Positions 1 through 8,333 of a DNA stretch of 64,000 nt are shown piece after piece. The stretch covers positions 1,798,001 to 1,862,000 of the forward strand of contig NZ_JAHUZF010000006.1 of the NCBI RefSeq assembly GCF_019218295.1. The letters run 5' to 3'. Each line of letters starts with the position of its first letter. Position 1 is the first letter of the stretch. The notes below the pieces were generated by a model. It did no database searches and was not told the origin of the DNA. It saw only the letters and a program-made list of their open reading frames with translations. The DNA is from Maritimibacter sp. DP1N21-5. Its GTDB lineage: Bacteria > Pseudomonadota > Alphaproteobacteria > Rhodobacterales > Rhodobacteraceae. Made by a program: the position numbers and the translations under genes.

Positions 1-1473
1 GGCCCCGGCTACGAGGACGTCGTTCTTCGCGACGCGGCGCGGGGCAGCTACAAGCGTGTGATCCTGAAGGAGAACAGGGTGATCGGCGCCGTACTTTACG
101 GTGATGTGGCCGACGGCGCGTGGTATAATGAGATGTTGAAATCCGGCGAGGACGTGAGCGATCGGCGCGACACGCTCATCTTCGGGCAGAACCATCAGGG
201 CGGCGGCGCGATCGACCCGCTGGCGGCGGTCGCGAACCTTTCGGACGACGCCGAGATCTGCGGCTGCAACGGCATCTGCAAGGGCCAGATCGTGAATGCG
301 ATCACCGAGAAGAGCCTGACCTCGCTCGCAGACGTGCGCGCGCATACCAAGGCCTCGGCCTCTTGCGGGACCTGCACGAACCTCGTCGAAAACCTCATGG
401 CGCTGACGCTGGGCGATGCGGTCGTGGCCACCCCCGAAGGCATGTGCGACTGCACCCACCACACCCACGGCGACGTGCGCCGCCTCATCCGCGCGATGGG
501 GCTGAAGTCGATCCCCGCCGTGATGCAGGCGCTCGAATGGACGACGCCCGAGGGCTGCGCGAAATGCCGTCCAGCGTTGAATTACTACCTCGTCGCGGAC
601 TGGCCGGGGGAGTATGTCGACCACCAGCAGTCCCGTTTCATCAACGAACGCGTCCACGCCAACATTCAGAAGGACGGCACTTATTCCGTCGTGCCGCGCA
701 TGTTCGGCGGCCTCACGACCCCGAGCGAGCTGCGCGCAATCGCCGACGTGGCGGAGAAATACGACATCCCGACCGTCAAGGTCACCGGCGGCCAGCGGAT
801 CGACCTTCTGGGCGTTAAGAAAGAGGATCTCCTGCCGGTGTGGAAGGACCTCAACGACGCCGGCATGATCTCGGGGGCGGCCTATTCCAAGGGACTCAGG
901 ACAGTGAAAACCTGTGTCGGCAAGGACTGGTGCCGCTTTGGGACGCAGGACTCGATGGGGCTGGGCATCAAGCTCGAGAAATACCTCTGGGGCGCGTGGT
1001 CGCCCGCGAAACTGAAGCTCGCCGTCACCGGCTGCCCACGCAACTGCGCCGAGGCGACCTGCAAGGACATCGGGGTGATCTGCGTCGATAGCGGGTTCCA
1101 GATCGTCTACGGCGGAGCTGCCGGCCTTCATATCCAGGGCACGACCGAGCTTGGCACGGTCAGGACCGAAGAAGAGGTGATGGAGGTCATCGGCGCGCTC
1201 ACGCAGTATTACCGCGAGAGCGGCTTCTACCTCGAACGCATCTACAAATGGGCGGATCGCGTCGGATACGACCATATCAAGTCGGTCGTGCTCGACGACA
1301 TAGAGGAACGCAAGGCACTGGCCGAACGCTTCGCCTATTCCCAGACCTTCGCGCAATTCGACCCCTGGGCCGCCCGTGTGGCCGGTGAGGATGCGCATGA
1401 GTTCAAGCCGCTGGCGGTCATAGACGCCCCGTCGGACGCCAAGAGCACCACCGTGATGGAGCCCGCAGAATGA
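1..1473 (+). CDS. nirB: Nitrite reductase [NAD(P)H] large subunit NirB, C-terminal part
   Basis: The open frame runs in from the left edge, so the 5' part of the gene (FAD/NAD domains) is outside the window; 490 residues remain. The enzyme is the cytoplasmic assimilatory siroheme nitrite reductase that makes ammonium from nitrite. The visible part starts near the end of the pyridine-nucleotide reductase region, then shows the BFD-like [2Fe-2S] cysteines (CGCNGICKG and SCGTC) and the sulfite/nitrite reductase repeat. The siroheme/[4Fe-4S] ligands lie in TCVGKDWCRFG and CPRNCAEATCKD. The GTG at 58 is internal, because the same frame is open and conserved-looking before it. The stop overlaps the nirD start by four bases, which indicates an operon. 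Confidence 0.93.
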   Translation, partial: GPGYEDVVLRDAARGSYKRVILKENRVIGAVLYGDVADGAWYNEMLKSGEDVSDRRDTLIFGQNHQGGGAIDPLAAVANLSDDAEICGCNGICKGQIVNAITEKSLTSLADVRAHTKASASCGTCTNLVENLMALTLGDAVVATPEGMCDCTHHTHGDVRRLIRAMGLKSIPAVMQALEWTTPEGCAKCRPALNYYLVADWPGEYVDHQQSRFINERVHANIQKDGTYSVVPRMFGGLTTPSELRAIADVAEKYDIPTVKVTGGQRIDLLGVKKEDLLPVWKDLNDAGMISGAAYSKGLRTVKTCVGKDWCRFGTQDSMGLGIKLEKYLWGAWSPAKLKLAVTGCPRNCAEATCKDIGVICVDSGFQIVYGGAAGLHIQGTTELGTVRTEEEVMEVIGALTQYYRESGFYLERIYKWADRVGYDHIKSVVLDDIEERKALAERFAYSQTFAQFDPWAARVAGEDAHEFKPLAVIDAPSDAKSTTVMEPAE

Positions 1474-1811
1474 ACGTCTCTCTCAACCAGACCGACCTCG
1501 ACTGGCGCCAGGTCGGCACCATCGACGACATCAAGTCGCAGGGAGCGCGAAAGGTGCGCTGGGGCGACGTGACCATCGCCGTCTTCCGCACCGCCGGCGA
1601 CCAGGTCTTCGCGCTCGAGGACAAATGCCCGCACAAGAACGGCCCGCTCTCCGAGGGAATCGTGCATGACGGCTGCGTCACCTGCCCCTTGCACAACTGG
1701 GTCATCAAGCTCGAGGACGGCACCGCACAGGGTGCAGACGAAGGCGCGACGCGGAGTTTTCCGGTCCGCCTCGAAGGTCGCGACATCTACCTCAAGCTCG
1801 GGTCCGACTGA
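1470..1811 (+). CDS. nirD: Nitrite reductase small subunit NirD (Rieske-type)
   Basis: This 113-residue protein is the small partner of NirB. It carries a Rieske-like [2Fe-2S] motif pair, CPHKNGPLSEG and CPLHNW, the C-x-H and C-x2-H ligands of the Rieske fold. Length and position directly after nirB match the usual assimilatory nirBD pair. The ATG overlaps the nirB stop (ATGA), so translation is probably coupled. A strong hairpin follows the stop codon. Confidence 0.93.
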   Translation: MNVSLNQTDLDWRQVGTIDDIKSQGARKVRWGDVTIAVFRTAGDQVFALEDKCPHKNGPLSEGIVHDGCVTCPLHNWVIKLEDGTAQGADEGATRSFPVRLEGRDIYLKLGSD

Positions 1812-1823
1812 TCCCGAAAACGA

Positions 1824-1853
1824 AAACGGGCGGCCACATCGGACCGCCCGTTT
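1824..1853. terminator. Bidirectional terminator between nirD and efp
   Basis: A 10-bp perfect stem (AAACGGGCGG with CCGCCCGTTT) and a 10-base loop lie between the convergent nirD and efp genes. A-rich and T-rich flanks are present on the two sides, so it can end transcription from both directions. Confidence 0.75.
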
Positions 1854-1875
1854 CGCATTCTGTCTGTCTGACTGC

Positions 1876-2442
1876 TCAGTCTTTCGCGCGTTCGACATAG
1901 CTGTTGTCGGCGGTGTTGATCACCACACGTGTGCCGACCCCGATATGCGGCGGTACCATGATGCGCACGCCAACATTCGTCATTGCGGGCTTGTAGGAGG
2001 AAGACGCGGTCTGCCCTTTCACGACCGGCTCGGTCTCGGTCACTTCGACGACGGTTTTCTGCGGCAGTTCGATGGAGATTGCCGCGCCCTCGAAGGTCTG
2101 CAGGAACACGCGCATCCCCGGCTCGAGGAAGGCCGCGGCATCGCCCACGACGTCGGCATGTGCGGCGACCTGATCGTAGGTCTCGGGGTTCATGAAGTGG
2201 AAACCTTCCGGATCGTCGTAGAGGAAGTCCCACTCGCGTTCGTCCACGTCGGCCTTTTCCACCTGTTCGGTGGTCTTCCAGCGCTGCGACACCTTCACGC
2301 CGTCGTCGATCCGGCGCAGGTCGGCCGAGGTCGTCGGCGTGCCTTTGCCGGGGTGGAAGTTTTCGGCCTTGAGGACGACACAGAGGCGACCGTCGATTTC
2401 GACGACGTTGCCCTTACGAAGAGAGGAAGCGATGACTTTCAC
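1876..2442 (-). CDS. efp: Translation elongation factor P
   Basis: EF-P rescues ribosomes stalled on polyproline stretches. The 188-residue protein begins [12 protein letters not shown] and shows the three-barrel layout of the family. The loop around residue 30-35 reads HPGKGTP, whose central lysine is the residue beta-lysylated by EpmA in other bacteria. The C-terminal end keeps the family pattern [17 protein letters not shown]. The GTG start at 2442 is chosen because it gives the normal EF-P N-terminus; the frame extends further upstream but without family similarity. The modification enzyme EpmA is encoded divergently 97 bases away. Confidence 0.94.
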   Translation of the reverse strand: MKVIASSLRKGNVVEIDGRLCVVLKAENFHPGKGTPTTSADLRRIDDGVKVSQRWKTTEQVEKADVDEREWDFLYDDPEGFHFMNPETYDQVAAHADVVGDAAAFLEPGMRVFLQTFEGAAISIELPQKTVVEVTETEPVVKGQTASSSYKPAMTNVGVRIMVPPHIGVGTRVVINTADNSYVERAKD

Positions 2443-2539
2443 CGGATGATCCTTTGGCGTATGCGAGGCGCGAAAAGCCCCCGTTCGGCACGAGGCCCTA
2501 GCCCATCGCGCCGCGAAAATCCAGTCAAGAGGCGCGAAA

Positions 2540-3583
2540 ATGTCCCAGTCGTCATGGTGGAGCCCCGAGCGGCACGCCGACCGCCGTCCGATGCTCCTGG
2601 CGCGCAACCGCGCGCAGGCCGCGATCCGGGGCTATCTCGCCGAGGCGGATTTCGTCGAGGTGGACCCGCCAGCCCTTGTCGTGAGCCCGGGGAACGAGAC
2701 GCATCTCCACGCCTTCGCCACGCAGATGATCGGGAACGACGGTCTGGTCCACCCGATGTATCTGCACACCTCGCCCGAGTTTGCGATGAAAAAGCTTCTG
2801 GCGGCCGGAGAAGCCCGCATCGCGGCCTTTGCCCATGTCTGGCGCAACCGCGAGCGTGGCCCGCGCCACAGTCCCGAGTTCACCATGCTCGAATGGTATC
2901 GGGCGGGCGAACCCTATGAGGTTCTGATGGAGGACGTGGCGGCACTGGCGCGGCTTGCCGTAATAGCGACCGGCGCCGCGCTCATGCGCCAGGGTGAGGT
3001 GACCTGCGACCCGGCCCTGCCCTATGATCGGCTATCGGTGGCCGAGGCCTTCGACCGTTTCGCGGGCATCGACCTTCTGGCCACGCTCACGGTCGCAGGC
3101 CTGCCGGACCGGGATGCCCTTGCCGCGCAAACCGCGCGGGCGGGCGTCGTCTTCGCCCCGGACGATACCTGGTCCGACATCTTCTCGCGCGTGCTCTCCG
3201 AGCGGGTCGAACCGAAGCTCGGGATCGGCCGGATCACCGTTCTGGACCGCTACCCGGCCTGCGAAGCGGCGCTCGCCCGGCTTTGCGACGACGACCCGCG
3301 CGAGGCGGAGCGGTTCGAGGTCTATGCCTGCGGCGTGGAGCTTGCCAACGGGTTCGGCGAGCTGACCGATCCCGCCGAGCAGCGCCGCCGCTTCGAGGCC
3401 GACATGAACGAACGGGAACGCATCTACGGCGAACGCTATCCTTTGGACGAGGATTTCCTCGCGGCGCTGGCCCACATGCCCCCGGCCTCGGGCATCGCGA
3501 TGGGCTTCGACCGGCTCGTCATGCTCGCCACGGGCGCGCCCCGGATCAGCGATGTGCTCTGGGTGCCGGTGGCGGACACGTGA
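2540..3583 (+). CDS. epmA: EF-P beta-lysine ligase EpmA (GenX/PoxA)
   Basis: EpmA is a short class II lysyl-tRNA-synthetase-like enzyme that attaches beta-lysine to EF-P instead of charging tRNA. At 347 residues it has only the catalytic core and no anticodon-binding domain, as expected for EpmA. The class II motif 2 region ([12 protein letters not shown], then [21 protein letters not shown]) and motif 3 ([12 protein letters not shown]) are clear. It is divergent from efp, a pairing that strongly supports the role. EpmB (lysine 2,3-aminomutase) is not in the window. Confidence 0.92.
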   Translation: MSQSSWWSPERHADRRPMLLARNRAQAAIRGYLAEADFVEVDPPALVVSPGNETHLHAFATQMIGNDGLVHPMYLHTSPEFAMKKLLAAGEARIAAFAHVWRNRERGPRHSPEFTMLEWYRAGEPYEVLMEDVAALARLAVIATGAALMRQGEVTCDPALPYDRLSVAEAFDRFAGIDLLATLTVAGLPDRDALAAQTARAGVVFAPDDTWSDIFSRVLSERVEPKLGIGRITVLDRYPACEAALARLCDDDPREAERFEVYACGVELANGFGELTDPAEQRRRFEADMNERERIYGERYPLDEDFLAALAHMPPASGIAMGFDRLVMLATGAPRISDVLWVPVADT

Positions 3584-3597
3584 CGGCGAGGACCGGT

Positions 3598-5445
3598 CTA
3601 GGCGGGTCTGTGGGGCGTGATGCGCAGGGCGCGCAATGCGTTCAGGATGACCGCGATGTCGATCACTTCCTGCAAGAGCGCCCCTTGCACCGGGCTGATG
3701 TAGCCCAAGGCCGCGGCGATCATGCCAAGCACCGAGAGGCCGATCCCCGCGACGACGCTTTCCATTGCGATGTGCCGGGCGGAGCGGGCGATTTCCATTC
3801 CTGAGCCCAGCCCGTCGATCCGGTCCACCAGAAGCACCGCATCGGCGGCCTCCGCGGACGCGGCCGCGCCCCGCACGCCCATCGCGACGCCGATATCGGC
3901 GGTGGCGAGGGCCGGCGCGTCGTTGACCCCGTCGCCCACCATCATGACGGGCCCATGCTTGCGCTCGGTCACCACGAGCAGCACCTTCTGATCCGGAGAA
4001 AGACCCGCGCGGACACCGTCCAGCCCAAGGCCTCTTGTCACCCGCTCGGCGACATCGGGGCGGTCCCCGGTGGCGAGAAGAATGCGTTCGATCCCCTGCC
4101 GTCGCAGATCCGCCAACATGGCGCCCGCCCCGTCGCGCAGCGGATCGGACATGACGAGATGCCCTGCCATCCGGCCATTGACCGCGACGGCGACACGCAC
4201 GGAACCGGCCGTCATCTGGCGAGGGTCGCCAGGCCGATCCCCGACGCGGGACAGCACGAAGTCCTCTCCGCCGACGACGACGGAGTGGCCTTCGATTTGG
4301 CCTATCACGCCTTCACCGGGAAACTCGGCCACGTCGGAAGGAAGCGGTAACGAGAGCCCTTGAGCCTTCGCTGCCGCAACGACCGCCTGCGCCACCGGGT
4401 GTTGCGACGCCTGATCAAGCGCTGCGGCGAGGCGCAGGATCTCGTTCGTCGTCAGGTCGCCCTCGCGTTCGATCGACACGATCCGGGGGCGTCCGTCGGT
4501 GAGCGTGCCGGTCTTGTCGAGGATCAGGGTCCGCGCTCGCGCCATCGTCTCGAGCGGCCCCGCGCCTTTGATCAGAACCCCGAAATGTGCGGCCCGCGAC
4601 AGACCTGCCACCAGCGCGACGGGAACGGCAAGGATGAGCGGGCATGGCGTGGCGACCACCAGCACGGCCACCGCACGGATCGGGTTCCCGGTCAGGGCCC
4701 ATGCGGCGCCCGCGATGACGAGCGTGACAGCGAGGAACCCAAGGGACCAGCGATCCGCGAGCCGCGACATCGGCGCCTTGGACGCCTGCGCCTCTTCGAC
4801 GAGCCGCACGATCCCGGCATAGGTGCTGTCCTTCGCGGGGCGAAGCGCGGTGAGGTCGAAGGCCTCGCCCGCGTTGGTCGAACCGCTCAGTGCGTCTTCC
4901 CCGCGTTTCAGTCGCACGGGAAGCGACTCTCCTGTTAACGCCGAGGTATCCACGAAAGCCGCATCCGAGGCGACCACGCCGTCCACCGGCACCACGTCGC
5001 CCTGCCGGATGAGCAGACGGTCCCCCGGCGCGATCCCGTCGAGCGCGACCTCCTCCAGCCCGCCGTCGCGGTAGCGCGTTGCGGTGCGTGGCACACGGGA
5101 CAAGAGGTCGCGCATCTCGCGCCGGGCGCGGCCCTCGGCGAAGGACTCGAGGAACGTTCCGCCGGAATACATCACCGCGACGACCGAAGCCGCCAGTGTT
5201 TCTCCGAAAAGAAGCGCCGCTGACATGGACAAGGCGGCGACGATATCGAGCCCGACCTCGCCCCGCCCGATGCTGCGCAGGATTTCGACCAGCAGCGCGA
5301 ACAGCGCGGGAATGACCCCGGCCACCCAGGCATAAGTCGCGAGGTCCCTGCGATCCGAGACGTAAAGGATAAGCCCCACAACGAGGCCAAGCACGGCCAG
5401 GAGCAGGATGAAGATCTTCACACGGTCCGACCCGGTCTGTTTCAC
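3598..5445 (-). CDS. Heavy-metal-translocating P-type ATPase (P1B, TPC-type)
   Basis: This membrane pump moves a transition metal across the inner membrane using ATP. The sequence shows the TGES actuator loop, the DKTGTLT phosphorylation site, the SQHP nucleotide-binding motif and the GDGVNDAPAL hinge. There is no N-terminal HMA metal-binding domain; the protein starts almost directly with transmembrane segments. The intramembrane metal motif reads TPCPL, where most zinc, cadmium and copper pumps have CPC. That resembles the less studied P1B-5 group, though the C-terminal hemerythrin domain of some members is absent. The metal cannot be named. Start: GTG at 5445 after a G-rich stretch; an in-frame ATG at 5514 is possible. 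It converges on epmA with 14 bases between stops. Confidence 0.88.
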   Translation of the reverse strand: MKQTGSDRVKIFILLLAVLGLVVGLILYVSDRRDLATYAWVAGVIPALFALLVEILRSIGRGEVGLDIVAALSMSAALLFGETLAASVVAVMYSGGTFLESFAEGRARREMRDLLSRVPRTATRYRDGGLEEVALDGIAPGDRLLIRQGDVVPVDGVVASDAAFVDTSALTGESLPVRLKRGEDALSGSTNAGEAFDLTALRPAKDSTYAGIVRLVEEAQASKAPMSRLADRWSLGFLAVTLVIAGAAWALTGNPIRAVAVLVVATPCPLILAVPVALVAGLSRAAHFGVLIKGAGPLETMARARTLILDKTGTLTDGRPRIVSIEREGDLTTNEILRLAAALDQASQHPVAQAVVAAAKAQGLSLPLPSDVAEFPGEGVIGQIEGHSVVVGGEDFVLSRVGDRPGDPRQMTAGSVRVAVAVNGRMAGHLVMSDPLRDGAGAMLADLRRQGIERILLATGDRPDVAERVTRGLGLDGVRAGLSPDQKVLLVVTERKHGPVMMVGDGVNDAPALATADIGVAMGVRGAAASAEAADAVLLVDRIDGLGSGMEIARSARHIAMESVVAGIGLSVLGMIAAALGYISPVQGALLQEVIDIAVILNALRALRITPHRPA

Positions 5446-5662
5446 GCGACCCCTGTCCCCTTTGCCGAGGTGATCACCGCTGGCATCGCGGCACCCCCTC
5501 CCCACGTCCTGCATCCATCATTGCGCAGGTACACACCTGCGTCGAGAGCGTGGTCACTTGCGGGCCATCGGTTTCGCGCCAGAAAAACGGGCGTGGGGCG
5601 TAGGCTTGCCCGAGCCGCTGTGCCAATGTGGCAGCAACACATCCAGATCCGGGAACGCCGCC

Positions 5663-6583
5663 GTGAAGCCTGCCCATGTTGAAGTGATCGTCGCCATCGC
5701 GGATGCGGGCAGTCTCCGGGCGGCGGCCGAATTGATCGGCAAGACGCAACCGGCGCTGACCAAGGCGCTCAGGCAGGCCGAGGACGGACTTGGCGCCCGG
5801 ATTTTCACCCGCGCGGCGCGGGGGATCGAGCCGACGGAAATCGGTCGGGCCGTCATCGCGCGTGCGCGTGTCAACCAGGCCGAGTTTCGCAAGCTGGAAG
5901 AAGAGGTCGGCCAGATCATGGGCGATCGGTCCGGGCAACTGAGCGTCACGGTGTCCCCGCTCGCGGCCCTGCGGATCATCCCGCAGGCGCTGAACCGGTT
6001 TCGTCGTCGATTTCCAAGGGTTCACGTGCAGGTGTCGGGTGGGCATCCGCCCTCGACCATCGCGCAGCTCAGGTCCGGCCAGACCGATATCGTCTTCGGA
6101 CCTCTGCCCGATCCCGACTACCGGAGCGGGATTCACGTGCGCCCGCTCTTCGCTTCGCCGATCTCGATCATCACCGGCGAGAACTCCCGTTTTCTCAACG
6201 CGCGGCGTCTTTCCGAACTTCAGTCCGCCGACTGGTTCAGGATCGGGCCGCGCGAGCGCATTTTCGGTGTCGGTCACGATTTCCAGGCAATGGGTCTGAC
6301 GCCGCCCAAGCCCGCGGTCACCTCGGATTCGATCACCAGCCTTCTCGCGATGCTCGAATGGGGCGACCGGCTGTGTTCCTTTCCCACCATGTCGCTGCCC
6401 GAGATCTTGCCACGGTGGAAACTCCGTGTTCTCGACATCGAGGACAAGCTGACGCCGGTGGAAATCGGTCTGATGGTGCGGGCCGACAGGCCGCTGACCC
6501 CGGCAGGTCTTGCCTTTGTCGAGGCTGCCGTCGCACAGGCCCAGATCCTGAGCGAGTCGCTGACCGATAACCAGCGGTTATAG
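5663..6583 (+). CDS. LysR-family transcriptional regulator
   Basis: The 306-residue protein has an N-terminal winged helix-turn-helix (roughly residues 4-62, containing GSLRAAAELIGKTQPALTKALRQ) and a C-terminal periplasmic-binding-like effector domain. The GTG at 5663 is preferred because it places the helix-turn-helix at the usual position; upstream in-frame codons give no family similarity. It lies just before, and on the same strand as, the sulfatase-TRAP genes, so it probably controls them. The final codons of the gene are themselves part of a perfect dyad that could be its own binding site. Confidence 0.88.
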   Translation: MKPAHVEVIVAIADAGSLRAAAELIGKTQPALTKALRQAEDGLGARIFTRAARGIEPTEIGRAVIARARVNQAEFRKLEEEVGQIMGDRSGQLSVTVSPLAALRIIPQALNRFRRRFPRVHVQVSGGHPPSTIAQLRSGQTDIVFGPLPDPDYRSGIHVRPLFASPISIITGENSRFLNARRLSELQSADWFRIGPRERIFGVGHDFQAMGLTPPKPAVTSDSITSLLAMLEWGDRLCSFPTMSLPEILPRWKLRVLDIEDKLTPVEIGLMVRADRPLTPAGLAFVEAAVAQAQILSESLTDNQRL

Positions 6584-6616
6584 AGATAAAGAAAAGTTTC
6601 TAGGCGGTTATGCCTA
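6567..6616. promoter_or_regulatory. Candidate LysR operator region upstream of the sulfatase operon
   Basis: A perfect dyad ATAACC-AGC-GGTTAT at 6567-6581 fits the LysR T-N11-A rule and overlaps the last codons of the LysR gene. A second inverted repeat, TAGGC-ggttat-GCCTA at 6601-6616, contains the same GGTTAT half-site. Both sit 50-100 bases before the sulfatase start. Confidence 0.5.
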
Positions 6617-6668
6617 AATGCGGCAAGATCGTCTGCACCCGGGGTTCTGCCCCGGTGTGGGAGGAAAT

Positions 6669-8333
6669 ATGAATATCCTGTTCATCATGTATGACCAGCT
6701 CAGGTTCGATTACCTGAGCTGCGCGGGGCATCCGCATCTGCACACCCCGAACTTCGACCGCGTCGCGTCTATGGGCGTCCGGTTCACCGAGGCCTATGTG
6801 CAATCGCCGGTCTGCGGGTCGTCGCGCATGTCCTACTATACGGGTCGGTATCCTTCGTCGCACGGGGCGCAGTGGAACGGCTTTCCCCTCCGCGTGGGCG
6901 AGGTGACGCTCGGCGACCACCTGCGCAAGCTCGGCATGAACGCCTGGCTCCTGGGCAAGACCCACATGAACGTCGATGCCGAGGGCATGGCGCGGCTCGG
7001 GCTGGCGGCGGACAGCGTGATCGGGGCGCGGCAGGCCGAATGCGGCTTCGATGCCTGGATCCGCGACGACGGGCTCTGGGGACAGGGGCCGGATGGCTTT
7101 TACGACCGCAAGCGATCGCCCTACAACGAATACCTTAAATCCAAGGGGTATGACGGCGATAACCCCTGGGCGGACTACGCCAATGCGAGCGTGGACGACG
7201 ACGGCAACATCGCGTCGGGCTGGATGTTCAAGAACGCAGACAAGCCCGCGAACATCCGCGAGGAAGACAGCGAAACGCCCTGGCTCACCTCGGAGACGAT
7301 CCGCTTCGTGGACCAGACGGAAGGACCCTGGCTCGCCCATGTCAGCTTCATCAAGCCGCACTGGCCCTATATCGTGCCGGCCCCCTACCACGACATGTTC
7401 GGCCCGAACCATGTTCCGGCGGCGAAACGGCACCCGATCGAATGGGACGATCCGCATCCGGTCTACAAGGCCTTCATGTCCAACAAGATCGCGGCGGCGT
7501 TCCAGCAGGACGAGGTCCGTTCCAAGGTGATCCCGGCCTATATGGGCCTGATCAAGCAATGCGACGATCAGCTTGGCCGGTTGCTTGACCACCTCGAGGC
7601 CACCGGCAAGCTGCGGGACACGATGATCGTGCTCACTTCGGACCACGGCGATTACCTGGGCGATCACTGGCTGGGCGAGAAGGACATGTTCCACGCGCCG
7701 TCGGTCAAGGTTCCGATGATCGTCTACGATCCCCGGCCCGAAGCCGACGCCACCCGTGGCACCACCTGCGACGCGCTGGTCGAGGCCATCGACCTTGCCG
7801 CGACCTTTGTCGAGGCAGCGGGCGGCGAGGTGCCCTATCACATCATCGAGGGGCGATCGCTCCTGCCGTGGCTGCACGGGGAGACGCCCGACGACTGGCG
7901 CGAGGTGGTGATCAGCGAATACGACTATTCGGTCACGCCGATGCGCGAGGCGCTTGGCGTGCCGTCCGACGATGCGCGGCTCTTCATGGTCTACGATGGT
8001 CGTCACAAGCTCATCCACGCCGAGGGCGGGTTCCGCCCGATGCTCTTCGACACGGCGACCGACCCCGACGAGTTCCGTGACCTGGGCGACGACCCCGCGC
8101 AGGGGGAGGTCATCGGGAAACTCTACGACCATCTGGCCACCTGGGGCCGGCGCAACGCCCAGCGCGTGACGCGTTCCGAGGCGGATATCGCCGCCATGCG
8201 CGGCGCGTCGGCAAAGAAGGGCATCCTGCCCTTCCTCGTCGACGGTTCCGAAGTGCCGGAAAGCTGGACCGAGACCTACCGCGGCCGCGCGCGCCAGATC
8301 CACATCAAGCAGGAGGTGCGGGAAGATGGCTGA
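6669..8333 (+). CDS. Sulfatase / phosphonate monoester hydrolase-like protein
   Basis: This 554-residue member of the alkaline phosphatase superfamily is expected to hydrolyse sulfate or phosphonate esters. The first metal aspartate is in MYDQ near residue 9. The nucleophile motif is C49-G-S-S-R53, where the cysteine would be converted to formylglycine. A second metal site, SDHGDYLGDH, lies in the last third. The usual sulfatase signature is C-x-P-x-R; here serine replaces proline. No signal peptide is visible, so it is probably cytoplasmic and acts after uptake by the TRAP system next door. The ATG at 6669 has a strong Shine-Dalgarno sequence (GGGAGGAAAT). The stop overlaps the TRAP permease start by eight bases. 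Confidence 0.85.
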   Translation: MNILFIMYDQLRFDYLSCAGHPHLHTPNFDRVASMGVRFTEAYVQSPVCGSSRMSYYTGRYPSSHGAQWNGFPLRVGEVTLGDHLRKLGMNAWLLGKTHMNVDAEGMARLGLAADSVIGARQAECGFDAWIRDDGLWGQGPDGFYDRKRSPYNEYLKSKGYDGDNPWADYANASVDDDGNIASGWMFKNADKPANIREEDSETPWLTSETIRFVDQTEGPWLAHVSFIKPHWPYIVPAPYHDMFGPNHVPAAKRHPIEWDDPHPVYKAFMSNKIAAAFQQDEVRSKVIPAYMGLIKQCDDQLGRLLDHLEATGKLRDTMIVLTSDHGDYLGDHWLGEKDMFHAPSVKVPMIVYDPRPEADATRGTTCDALVEAIDLAATFVEAAGGEVPYHIIEGRSLLPWLHGETPDDWREVVISEYDYSVTPMREALGVPSDDARLFMVYDGRHKLIHAEGGFRPMLFDTATDPDEFRDLGDDPAQGEVIGKLYDHLATWGRRNAQRVTRSEADIAAMRGASAKKGILPFLVDGSEVPESWTETYRGRARQIHIKQEVREDG

